Below are positions 1 through 7,933 of a stretch of 64,000 nucleotides of DNA, piece after piece. A program made the position numbers and the translations under genes. Numbering within the stretch: the stretch's first letter is position 1; every line of letters begins with the position of its first letter. The notes under the pieces are model-generated. The model saw only the letters and a list, made by a program, of their open reading frames with translations, did not search any database and was not told where the DNA came from. This stretch comes from Marinomonas sp. CT5 (GTDB lineage Bacteria; Pseudomonadota; Gammaproteobacteria; Pseudomonadales; Marinomonadaceae), in the NCBI RefSeq assembly GCF_018336975.1, contig NZ_CP025572.1:3288884-3352883 (forward strand), read 5' to 3'.

Positions 1-474
1 TGATTCAGATCAAAGAATCACCTATTACATTAAATGACACGACACAATCAAAAAACGAAGCTGGCCCTTAATTTAAAAAAATCAATACAAACATGAGAAC
101 ATGAATTCAAATAGAGTACGACACATTCAGAAAACAAAAGACCGATTCCAAACCGAAAACACAGTGTCATCAAAAAGCGCTCTAAATTTGCCAAGAATCA
201 CTTAATTTTTGCTTGAAAAATAATATCAAAGCCTAGTAGTAGAAAACTACCATTTTCTCACACCTCTAGACATTCAAAAAATGACTTAAACATTCATTTT
301 TCGCACTTTTCGAACATTTTTATTTTCAATTTCGAACATTAAACCTAGTATCATCAGCGCTCAGGTAGAGCGGAGACCAATAAATAGATATTAGCTTGCA
401 TAGTTATAGTGAAAATTTATTTCCCAATGCTTAAAAAAACACAAAAATAATGACACAAGATTGAGGATCGTTTC
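1..474. other. AT-rich non-coding leader with a direct repeat
   Basis: I see no gene here. The stretch is strongly AT-rich and precedes the hydrolase gene at 475. It holds an exact 10-bp direct repeat, TTCGAACATT, at 309-318 and 331-340 (22 bp apart, so about two helical turns). The CGAACATT half-site resembles operators of DeoR/GlpR-type repressors, but no second inverted half-site is clear. A GAGG ribosome-binding sequence lies just before the ATG at 475. Confidence 0.4.
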
Positions 475-2181
475 ATGATAAACAAAACACTCCGATTACC
501 TCTTTTAGGAGGAGTAATCATAATATTGGGCTGTTTGTTAGCCTATTTCATCCAAACTTCGAATCATATTAGAGTTCAAGATGTCCGTTTTACGGGGACA
601 AACGGTACAGAAATGAGCGCTCTCCTATATGTCCCGAAAAATGCAACCGCAAAAAGTCCAGCACCAGGAATTCTTGCGGTGCATGGATATTTTAATTCAC
701 GAGAAGCTCAAGATGGCTTTGGGATAGAGCTTTCTCGACGAGGCTATGTTGTTCTTGCAATTGATCAAACAGGGCATGGCCACAGTCAAGCCCCTGCATT
801 TGCAAATGCTTTTGGTGGTATTGACGGTCTAAAATATCTTCGTTCTCTTGACTTCGTAGATAAAGATAATATTGGTCTAGAAGGTCATAGCATGGGAGGA
901 TGGACAGTTTTAAATGCCGCAGCGGCACTTCCCAATGGGTACAAATCGATAGTACTAGAAGGCTCTAGTACAGGAGCACCTTTTGCTCCTGAAGGCACAA
1001 CGAATTTCCCACGAAATTTAGCCGTTGTATTTAGTCGGTACGACGAATTTTCAGGCCTTATGTGGCATGTCGATAAGGCGCTAAATGTAGCAGAAAGTAA
1101 GAAATTACAGGATGTATTCGGTACCAACAAAAACGTTATTCAGGGACAGGTTTATGGGTCTATAGACGAGGGTACCGGCCGTATTCTTTATACACCGGGT
1201 GGAACTCACCCTATGGACCATATTAATTCAGTGGCTATCGGACACGCCTTGGATTGGTTTCAAAAAACACTTGATGGCGGTACCTCTCGTATAGAAAGCG
1301 ATCAAATTTGGTACTGGAAAGAAATTGGGACACTCATTGCTCTGATTGGTTTCGTTATTTTTGTCATGGGTGTATTTAGTAGCCTGCTCTCTATTCCCTA
1401 TTTTTCTTCTTTGCAACAAACGCCACCAAAAGCACAGGCTTCAACAAGAAACACTCGCTGGTGGATTACACTGCTAATTGGGGCTTTAATCCCTGCTATC
1501 ACATTTCTACCGCTAACTCGTTTAGGTGGAGAATTAATTCCAGTCAATGGGTTATTTAATCAACAATTCAATAATGAAATAAGCTTTTGGGCTGTAATAA
1601 ATGCTTTAATCATCCTTATTCTTGCAAAAATATTCGGCATAAATTTTCCCAAACTATTTGATAAAGTAACTCAATCTCTCGCATTATCAATTGCTGTATT
1701 TGCACTGTCTTATTGTGTTGTTTCAATGGCAGACTTTTTCTTTAAAGTTGACTTTAGAATTTGGTTTTTATCCTTTAAAGTGATGAGTCATCATCAATTA
1801 CATGCCTTTTTTGTATATTTAATTCCATTGTTTATTTTCTTTTCTATCACATTAAGATCTATGCACTCCGTATTATCTATTAAGGAAGACAGCATAGTTA
1901 AACAATACTTTTTCAATATTCTCGCGCTCACATTTGGTTTTCTTATCTTTCTAACTATTCAATATGGATTAATATTTACGGGCAATCTACCTATTTTCTT
2001 CCATATATACGATCCGTTAAGATTAATTATATCGATTAACTTTGTTCCATTAATGACTTTCGTGGCAGTAGTCTCAACATTTGCCTATAGAAAAACGGGT
2101 CATTACCTTCCAGGCGCTATAGTGTGTACATTATTTGTTACTTGGTATGTTGTCGTTGGGCAAGCTACCCAAGGAGGTTAA
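475..2181 (+). CDS. membrane-anchored alpha/beta-hydrolase fused to a polytopic membrane domain
   Basis: The 568-residue protein starts with one N-terminal membrane helix (about residues 10-26), followed by an alpha/beta-hydrolase domain to about residue 265. The nucleophile elbow GHSMGG places the catalytic Ser at 139. D190, after a strand-like VVF segment, and H245 or H249 in GGTHPMDH are the likely acid and base. The oxyanion region GILAVHGY fits dienelactone-hydrolase or CocE-like esterases. From about residue 285 there are six or seven hydrophobic helices with no recognised family. The substrate is unknown. The GAGG sequence nine bases upstream supports the ATG. The gene stands alone and ends before a clear terminator. 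Domain assignment is firm; the role of the membrane half is not. Confidence 0.8.
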   Translation: MINKTLRLPLLGGVIIILGCLLAYFIQTSNHIRVQDVRFTGTNGTEMSALLYVPKNATAKSPAPGILAVHGYFNSREAQDGFGIELSRRGYVVLAIDQTGHGHSQAPAFANAFGGIDGLKYLRSLDFVDKDNIGLEGHSMGGWTVLNAAAALPNGYKSIVLEGSSTGAPFAPEGTTNFPRNLAVVFSRYDEFSGLMWHVDKALNVAESKKLQDVFGTNKNVIQGQVYGSIDEGTGRILYTPGGTHPMDHINSVAIGHALDWFQKTLDGGTSRIESDQIWYWKEIGTLIALIGFVIFVMGVFSSLLSIPYFSSLQQTPPKAQASTRNTRWWITLLIGALIPAITFLPLTRLGGELIPVNGLFNQQFNNEISFWAVINALIILILAKIFGINFPKLFDKVTQSLALSIAVFALSYCVVSMADFFFKVDFRIWFLSFKVMSHHQLHAFFVYLIPLFIFFSITLRSMHSVLSIKEDSIVKQYFFNILALTFGFLIFLTIQYGLIFTGNLPIFFHIYDPLRLIISINFVPLMTFVAVVSTFAYRKTGHYLPGAIVCTLFVTWYVVVGQATQGG

Positions 2182-2246
2182 TGTCTTCACCAAAACATTG
2201 AATGTCCAACTCCAGTAGGCATCGACAACCTTTAGAGACAACCTTT

Positions 2247-2276
2247 CGCCAAAGCGCAAGTCGCTTTGGCGTTTTT
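2247..2276 (+). terminator. Rho-independent terminator of the hydrolase gene
   Basis: A perfect 10-bp stem, CGCCAAAGCG with CGCTTTGGCG, has a 5-base loop and is followed by TTTTT. It lies 66 bases after the hydrolase stop and separates that gene from the convergent LodB-like gene. Confidence 0.85.
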
Positions 2277-2399
2277 GATTCTGTGTTTGTCTGCAAACGA
2301 ATGAAAAGAAGAAATCAGCAATACAATCATCACTAACAGTGTTGAATATTTAATAACTCTCCATAACTAAAATAATGAGGCTCACCTTATCAACTGTTT

Positions 2400-3527
2400 T
2401 TAACCCTTCCTTCCCCTACGCTGCCAAAATTCACAAGATGAAAAGCGCTTTTCTTGAGCATAAATCGTATTTCGTTGAGTAAGATAGTCTTTTCTACCTT
2501 GCTCAACCGCTTCGGCATACTGATATAAAATGGAATAATCTTTCTCTAAATAAGACGAGACAACATCAGACATTCGTGCTGCAGCCCACAAAGCAGTGGT
2601 CATACCGTGTGCAGATAAAGGGTCAAATGCCACAGCGGCATCACCAATCGCAGCCCAGCCAGCTTGTCCATTATAAAGACCCGCTGCAGAAGATAACCAA
2701 CGAGTCGCTGCACTGGCTAATTTTGGTGGTCGATCAATAATAAATTCAGCATCCTCAAGCCAATAAGCAATATGATTAGTCTGCTGAATCAAAGACTGCC
2801 ATTCATCTAAGTCGGAGGACAAGCCTCTAGGCATCAAGTCAGGATCTGAGTAATAATTAAGAGTCAATTGATTCGATGGTAATAATGATGCGTACCACCA
2901 ACCATCAGGTACACTTTCAATCAATGTTGCTGGAGTGACCATCACCTCAGAGTTTTCTTTTTGACGCATAAAAGCATAGGCGGCGACAAGATGGTCATCG
3001 GTTTCGACAGACAGATCATGATAACGAGAAAAAAACTTACCGATTATTTGGGAGCGTCCTGAAGCATCGATTACAAACTTGGCCTGCTTACCCTCACTAT
3101 AATCTGTGCTCAGCACCCAAAGTCCATCAGCCTCTTCAACCCCAGTGAGAAGAGAATCTAAAACGGTTGAACAAACTTCCGAAGCAAGTTGTACTAAATC
3201 TCTTTCAAACCTTGCTCTGTCAATAATATGACCAGCCCCTTCTAAGTGTATTACGCTATTACGCTCAACCAACATGGCTTGTCCCCACGCAGAAAATGTG
3301 ACGTTGGCTTTACGATGGTGATGATTATTGAGAAGATCTAATATCCCTAAAGCCGATAGAATGGGATTGGCTGCTGGAGCAAGAGACTCCCCAACTTTAG
3401 AGACATCAGCACTTATCGTAGTAGGCCGAATCCAGAGTGTAGATAATCCAACTTGAGCTAAAGACAAAACGGCGGCGGCACCTGCAATACCGCCACCGAC
3501 TACAGCTACATCATGTACTATCGACAT
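2400..3527 (-). CDS. LodB/GoxB-like FAD-dependent maturation flavoprotein
   Basis: The N terminus carries a Rossmann FAD motif (VAVVGGGIAGAAA, about residues 6-18) and a late GDAAVAFDP motif typical of FAD-dependent monooxygenases and halogenase-like enzymes. In characterised Marinomonas systems the LodB or GoxB partner is needed to form the cysteine tryptophylquinone cofactor of the adjacent oxidase, probably by hydroxylating the tryptophan. The start was set at the ATG at 3527, not an upstream in-frame ATG at 3560. At 3527 the codon overlaps the oxidase stop as TAATG, which implies translational coupling, and the FAD motif then sits at the usual distance from the N terminus. This gives 375 residues. 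The C-terminal end is basic (RRGRKG). The assignment rests on family resemblance plus context. Confidence 0.85.
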   Translation of the reverse strand: MSIVHDVAVVGGGIAGAAAVLSLAQVGLSTLWIRPTTISADVSKVGESLAPAANPILSALGILDLLNNHHHRKANVTFSAWGQAMLVERNSVIHLEGAGHIIDRARFERDLVQLASEVCSTVLDSLLTGVEEADGLWVLSTDYSEGKQAKFVIDASGRSQIIGKFFSRYHDLSVETDDHLVAAYAFMRQKENSEVMVTPATLIESVPDGWWYASLLPSNQLTLNYYSDPDLMPRGLSSDLDEWQSLIQQTNHIAYWLEDAEFIIDRPPKLASAATRWLSSAAGLYNGQAGWAAIGDAAVAFDPLSAHGMTTALWAAARMSDVVSSYLEKDYSILYQYAEAVEQGRKDYLTQRNTIYAQEKRFSSCEFWQRRGRKG

Positions 3528-5590
3528 TAGTTGGGTAAATCCCCCATAGGCGGCTTCCAATCGAAACGCCCCTCTACATTACCGCGTCCAACTTCGACAT
3601 ACATTTCTTTAGGAACAGCAGACAATCCTCCCTGACCTGCACCTTTAGGTCCCTGCCGTTTAACCACAAACCCCATGCGTTCCCAGAGTGTGATCATATT
3701 AGTAATACCATCCCAATAACTGGCGTTGGCATGATAACCGATCCCAGCAACACCTCGCTTCCAATCCGCACGGCTTTCATAAAACTTGACGCGCTCAGAG
3801 TCAGATAAACTCTCATTCATTAATTGCGCATAATTTTCTTCAGGAAGCACGTCAATGGGTAATAAAGCAGGCCACCAAACCGCTGTGGGGAAATCCTCTT
3901 GCATCAATACTTGCTGACAACTAAAAGCATCACATTGCCATGGCAACCCCATCCAACGAGTTAAATCCCCCGCCCACTGATGCCCCAATGGCGGTGGCGT
4001 GTTCAAATCTGGAGCGCCATTAATGGCCTTATCAAGCGTTAACAAACGACCTATATTTTGTACAAGTTCGGCACGTTCTTTATGAGCCAAACGAAATAAA
4101 TCGGCCTGACGATCATATTTACGAGCATACATTTGCGGAATACGTAGATAATAAGTTAATTCAACACCAGGGTGAAAAGCGCCACCAGAACATGGCTCAA
4201 GTGCCGCTTCGGTCAAAGCCTCAGGTTGTGCTGCTAATGGAATATCATCTAATTTGGTGATGGCATCGGCTTTCGCGTCATTTAGATCATTGACAAAATT
4301 GCCATCAGCCCAGTCTTGGAGAAATAAATACTGTTGGTCAGGAAATTGAAACCACTGCAAAGGGCTACCATCATAGTTTATGCCATCCCCAAGCATCATT
4401 GGCATTTTCAAACGTTCATCCAAGTACGCCGTGGGACTGTCATTATGAGGGTTTCTAAATTTCGAAAAAATCTCCTGTCGAAAGGCTTTATTCGCCGCAC
4501 TTGGATCCGCGAGTTTTGCAAGGTAAGCTGGATCAGAGAAGTCCCCGACGCCTAGCCAACCTTGTCGTAAATTCGCGGCTGAACTTACCCATTCCATAAG
4601 ACCCAAACGTCGAAACACAGGATAAATATATTTTCTAAATGAGATCGGTGTTGTGACGAGTGGCGCCCAGCCTTGCTTAGCATTCATATCAGAGATAACG
4701 TCATAAAGCGTGGTTACAGGGGGGATTTCTGGAGCAAAGTTCGGCCCTATACAGGCAACCCAAGCCGTATCTGCTTGTATAACGGTCCCATCTTCCAAGG
4801 TCACCTCCGCCTGTACCGGACCATCACACCAATCATCATGCCAACCGTCATTATCAGCAAAACTAGTAATAGATGCATTGGTTGGACTGTTAGAAACGCC
4901 ATCAGGCGGTATAACAATCAACCGGCCTTTCTCATCGGTTCTTAATTTGCCTAATTTAACGGTCTCACTTCCCCAAAACTGACCAGCAAACTGGTACTGA
5001 CCATCGTCACCATTCTGATTAGTGTTTTTACCTGATATCTTTTTTTGTTTTCCATCAATCACCAACATACGTTCGCGCTCTTGATCAGAAACAAAATACT
5101 GATTGCGCTTTTGCCCAGGAATTCCAGGGGCCAATTCGCCATTATCCAATGGGTTATTAAACCCATACCAAGCCGCTTTTGTATTTGCCAGATGAACACG
5201 CCATTCAATTTGTGCTTTATCGGCCGTGACTTCACCAATTACACGATTTTGGTCATCAAATGCATAAACTCTAAAGCGCTGAGCTTGCTTCTTAATCGCT
5301 TGAGTTCCATCTTTAAAGCCGCCTTCTGGGGCTGGAGGTAGACCGGGAACTTCTGGTGCGAGAAAGTATTGCTTACTTCCGCCCACACGACAAATACCTA
5401 TAGTTGGATAAATTCCTAAACGATGAATTTTGGCACCTTTAGGCGCCATTTCTTTATGAGTGGCTGCTACTGCAGATTTAGGAATGAATGGAAAAGAACC
5501 TAATACCGCTACACTGCCTGCCATCGCGAGAAAATCACGACGCTTCATTCCTGATCCATTAGCGTTCTTCTTGAAATTATTTTTATCCAT
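3527..5590 (-). CDS. LodA/GoxA-like cysteine tryptophylquinone amino-acid oxidase with Tat-like leader
   Basis: The 687-residue protein belongs to the LodA family of quinoproteins, which oxidatively deaminate amino acids (lysine for LodA, glycine for GoxA) and release ammonia and hydrogen peroxide. The family start IHRLGIYPTIGICRVG lies at about 55-70. The likely cofactor residues are Cys558 (WQCDAFSC) and Trp572 or Trp573 (TAVWWPALLP). EPCSGGAFHPG near 466 matches the conserved active-site segment. Residues 15-44 form a twin-arginine-like signal: MKRRDFLAMAG, a hydrophobic stretch, then AVA. A second possible start is that internal Met15. The gene is coupled to the LodB-like gene by a TAATG overlap. 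Substrate specificity cannot be read from the sequence. Confidence 0.85.
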   Translation of the reverse strand: MDKNNFKKNANGSGMKRRDFLAMAGSVAVLGSFPFIPKSAVAATHKEMAPKGAKIHRLGIYPTIGICRVGGSKQYFLAPEVPGLPPAPEGGFKDGTQAIKKQAQRFRVYAFDDQNRVIGEVTADKAQIEWRVHLANTKAAWYGFNNPLDNGELAPGIPGQKRNQYFVSDQERERMLVIDGKQKKISGKNTNQNGDDGQYQFAGQFWGSETVKLGKLRTDEKGRLIVIPPDGVSNSPTNASITSFADNDGWHDDWCDGPVQAEVTLEDGTVIQADTAWVACIGPNFAPEIPPVTTLYDVISDMNAKQGWAPLVTTPISFRKYIYPVFRRLGLMEWVSSAANLRQGWLGVGDFSDPAYLAKLADPSAANKAFRQEIFSKFRNPHNDSPTAYLDERLKMPMMLGDGINYDGSPLQWFQFPDQQYLFLQDWADGNFVNDLNDAKADAITKLDDIPLAAQPEALTEAALEPCSGGAFHPGVELTYYLRIPQMYARKYDRQADLFRLAHKERAELVQNIGRLLTLDKAINGAPDLNTPPPLGHQWAGDLTRWMGLPWQCDAFSCQQVLMQEDFPTAVWWPALLPIDVLPEENYAQLMNESLSDSERVKFYESRADWKRGVAGIGYHANASYWDGITNMITLWERMGFVVKRQGPKGAGQGGLSAVPKEMYVEVGRGNVEGRFDWKPPMGDLPN

Positions 5591-5693
5591 AGTGATATCC
5601 TTATGCCCAAATTAATATTGACAGCAAATACAAGAAATCAGATTAGCAAACAGATATTGAAATCGCCATAAAAACCACCTGAACAACCTCGTG

Positions 5694-5966
5694 CTAGGGA
5701 TTGGACTTAGCACTCTCTAGAGAACGAAAGACGAACAACAAAGCCCTTTCCATACGATAGACATTTAATAGACGTCGATCCTGGCAACAGCTCTTTGCAA
5801 AAGCGAAACCATGCAAATAATCAACTAGCAAGCCTAACCCATCTTCCTGAGTTTTATGATCCAAGCTTAAAGGCGCAATAATGTTAGAGTAACGCTCATT
5901 AAATACTTGAACAGGTCCATAAGAAGACATGGTTAATGTTGTGTCCAGCAAGCCATTATATTCCAT
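5694..5966 (-). CDS. small hypothetical protein upstream of the LodA-like gene
   Basis: This is an open frame of about 90 residues, same strand and 103 bases upstream of the LodA-like gene. The ATG at 5966 (MEYNG) was chosen; a TTG nine codons earlier is the only other candidate. Ribosome-binding sequences are weak for both. It is predicted to be mostly helical, with an adjacent cysteine pair (KSCCQD), and contains no motif I recognise. It could be an accessory gene of the oxidase operon or a gene remnant. Confidence 0.4.
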   Translation of the reverse strand: MEYNGLLDTTLTMSSYGPVQVFNERYSNIIAPLSLDHKTQEDGLGLLVDYLHGFAFAKSCCQDRRLLNVYRMERALLFVFRSLESAKSNP

Positions 5967-6056
5967 TAAAAGCTCAACATAACTGACACACAATTACTTC
6001 AAATCTTCTCGCCATGAAACATGTCCTTGAAGAAGGTAAATCTCACTTACCAATGA

Positions 6057-6286
6057 CGTAATCTATATATTGATGGTGGCAAAAGCATTCAAAGCTTTCT
6101 CAAAGAAGACCTAATAGACGAAATTATCATCACTCAATTTCCTATCCTATTAGGTGGCGGCACGCCTCTATTTAGTATGTTAAAACAGTCTCTTAAATTC
6201 ACACAGACAGACAGACAGACAATAAAGTATTACTAAATGAGCTGCTACAAACATCCTATCAACGCAAACGCGCGACTTCCCCGTAG
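6057..6286 (+). pseudogene. RibD-C / dihydrofolate-reductase-like gene remnant with ACAG repeat
   Basis: The plus strand reads YIDGGKSIQSFL, then EIIITQFPILLGGGTPLF, which is the characteristic C-terminal half of the RibD-C/DHFR-like reductases (YwjB/YyaP type). The frame then runs into a pure ACAG repeat (6203-6221, 4.75 units) and stops. In another frame just after the repeat it resumes as NELLQTSYQRKR, the usual C-terminal ending of this family. One extra ACAG unit, or two fewer, would rejoin the frames, so the break is best explained by repeat slippage. The N-terminal half is absent or unrecognisable and an in-frame stop precedes the first conserved residues, so this copy is dead regardless. 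Confidence 0.8.
6203..6221. repeat. ACAG tetranucleotide microsatellite
   Basis: The unit ACAG repeats 4.75 times without error inside the RibD-C-like remnant, exactly where its reading frame shifts. Confidence 0.9.
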
Positions 6287-6306
6287 AATGTCTTAACAGC
6301 TTTTAA

Positions 6307-7512
6307 CTAGGCCGACGGCACGCCGAATAAAAATACCATTAAGCAAAGCAATGAAATCACACTATAGAAAGTCGCTTTTTTAGCGTGGTTTTCGACTGAT
6401 TTGGTCTGTATTGCCACAATCGCTGCAACGGCGGATTGTAGGGTATAGAACAGGGCAAAAGCCCGTGACGCATAAGCAATAATACCATTCACATCAGTCG
6501 CCCAAGTTAAGAAAATGGTGACAATTAAAATCAGCATATAGGCATAGCGAACAGGAATCTTTTCGCGAGCGATGTCTACGACCAATCCACCAGCTCCAGA
6601 AGTATCAGCAACGGAAGCGGAGAATTGACTACCAATCGCGGCGACAGAAATTAAGATTGGCAATAACACGGCCACGGGAGCCACCATACTGGTAATCGCG
6701 GTAACATCGGCGCCCATACCTTTGTGGAATAGGACAGTCATCAAGGTTAAAAAAACGAGATAAATAGCCGCAGAAAGCCACTGAGCGATACGCATAGTTT
6801 TAATACGAAGTTCGGCAGGATGCTGACTTTGCAGATAACGGGAAGTTTCAAAGCCTTGCACTACAATTAATAACCCTAGCAGCACGCGTAAATCGTGTAA
6901 GTCGATCGTAGAGTCAAGTACAGGTAAATGCCATTGCCCTGAGGTAAAAAGCTGAACATTATAAACAGCTAATGAGAAGAGCAACCCTGCGATCATGCCA
7001 AGGTTTAAGCTCACTGCGTAAGTTTCGATTTTTTCTAACTCACCTAAACCGCGCCACATTCCCACACCACAGATAACGATTAAAATCAGTGTGGTGATAA
7101 TATTGGCCACAAAGTCGCTGTCGTAACCAAAGGCTTTCAGTAAAAACGCCGACAGTAGCTGAAGGTAATAGGTAACAGAAATAAAATAAGCCCCCGCTAA
7201 GACAATACGAGAGACGAAAGAAACAGTCTGTGCAGAACCTTTTTGATGTTCGATAGGCTCAAAGTGACGAATATTGAAGCGAATCGCGCTGCCCACCGCA
7301 TAAGCCAAGACAAGCAATACTCCCATACACAATACAGCAAAATATCCTACAGATTCTGCCAATAATGGGGCCACCACCAAAAAGCCACTGCCCATAATAG
7401 AAGCTAATGGGGTAACGGTTGCCTTCCACCCCTCCGAATGCGCAAGTTTACGGGAAAAAGCCAAAAAGAGAGTGACCACTAACGCAATGGCAATAATATA
7501 AAAATTCAACAT
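6307..7512 (-). CDS. APC-like integral membrane transporter, unassigned substrate
   Basis: The 401-residue protein is almost entirely hydrophobic, with about 11 predicted membrane helices. The segment PLASIMGSGFLVVAPLL near residue 36 resembles the glycine-rich unwound first helix of APC-superfamily transporters. The later segment VAAIGSQFSASVADTSGAGG could be a matching discontinuous helix. No soluble domain is present. The gene is the only intact transporter near the LodA-like operon, and an amino-acid substrate would fit that context, but this is inference. The ATG at 7512 directly begins the first helix. Confidence 0.6.
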   Translation of the reverse strand: MLNFYIIAIALVVTLFLAFSRKLAHSEGWKATVTPLASIMGSGFLVVAPLLAESVGYFAVLCMGVLLVLAYAVGSAIRFNIRHFEPIEHQKGSAQTVSFVSRIVLAGAYFISVTYYLQLLSAFLLKAFGYDSDFVANIITTLILIVICGVGMWRGLGELEKIETYAVSLNLGMIAGLLFSLAVYNVQLFTSGQWHLPVLDSTIDLHDLRVLLGLLIVVQGFETSRYLQSQHPAELRIKTMRIAQWLSAAIYLVFLTLMTVLFHKGMGADVTAITSMVAPVAVLLPILISVAAIGSQFSASVADTSGAGGLVVDIAREKIPVRYAYMLILIVTIFLTWATDVNGIIAYASRAFALFYTLQSAVAAIVAIQTKSVENHAKKATFYSVISLLCLMVFLFGVPSA

Positions 7513-7933
7513 CTAAAATGCCCGTTCCTTTTTTAAAACTAATGTGTCTCTTTATTTAGATAATCTAGAATGCCTTTCATCGCAAAATTGCGAGTGAATC
7601 GACTAATAGGTACTGTCAACTTAACAGGATTCTTACCCATTAAGCGATAACCTACAGATTAAAATTTTCAACGCCTGTGGAGGTAGCCAATCTCCAGCAC
7701 ATATAATCAATTTGCTGCTTTATAACTGCTTCAAAGAATGCTATTGGCGAAATGGAGCAAGTCGATTCTTACATATTTATACAAAAAGACACTCATCATA
7801 CATACATTTGTAGGGCTGCCTCACCTCTGAACCTATATGATTATTGATAACTATTTGACGAGATCTATGATATCTATAAAGAAATATTTTTTGATTCTTT
7901 TTTCTTCTCGAATCATTAGCGCAGAGATTGTAC
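7513..7933. other. intergenic region between transporter and histidine kinase
   Basis: No complete gene is visible. On the minus strand, 7539-7658 reads as an open 39-codon stretch bounded by stops, without a start codon at its head, ending in NFAMKGILDYLNKETH. It could be a gene remnant, but I do not recognise a family. The rest is AT-rich and must carry the divergent promoters of the transporter and the kinase. Confidence 0.3.

Noticed and set aside
2267..2400. A gene between the hydrolase terminator and the LodB-like gene
   Set aside because: No open frame with a start and ribosome site exists; the stretch is AT-rich spacer.
4334..5341. Several plus-strand frames of 70-100 codons opposite the LodA-like gene
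   Set aside because: They lack ribosome sites and protein-like composition and are opposite a well-supported coding sequence.
6203..6221. Active phase-variable switch
   Set aside because: The gene has lost its N-terminal half and has an upstream stop, so changing the repeat number cannot restore a working protein in this strain.
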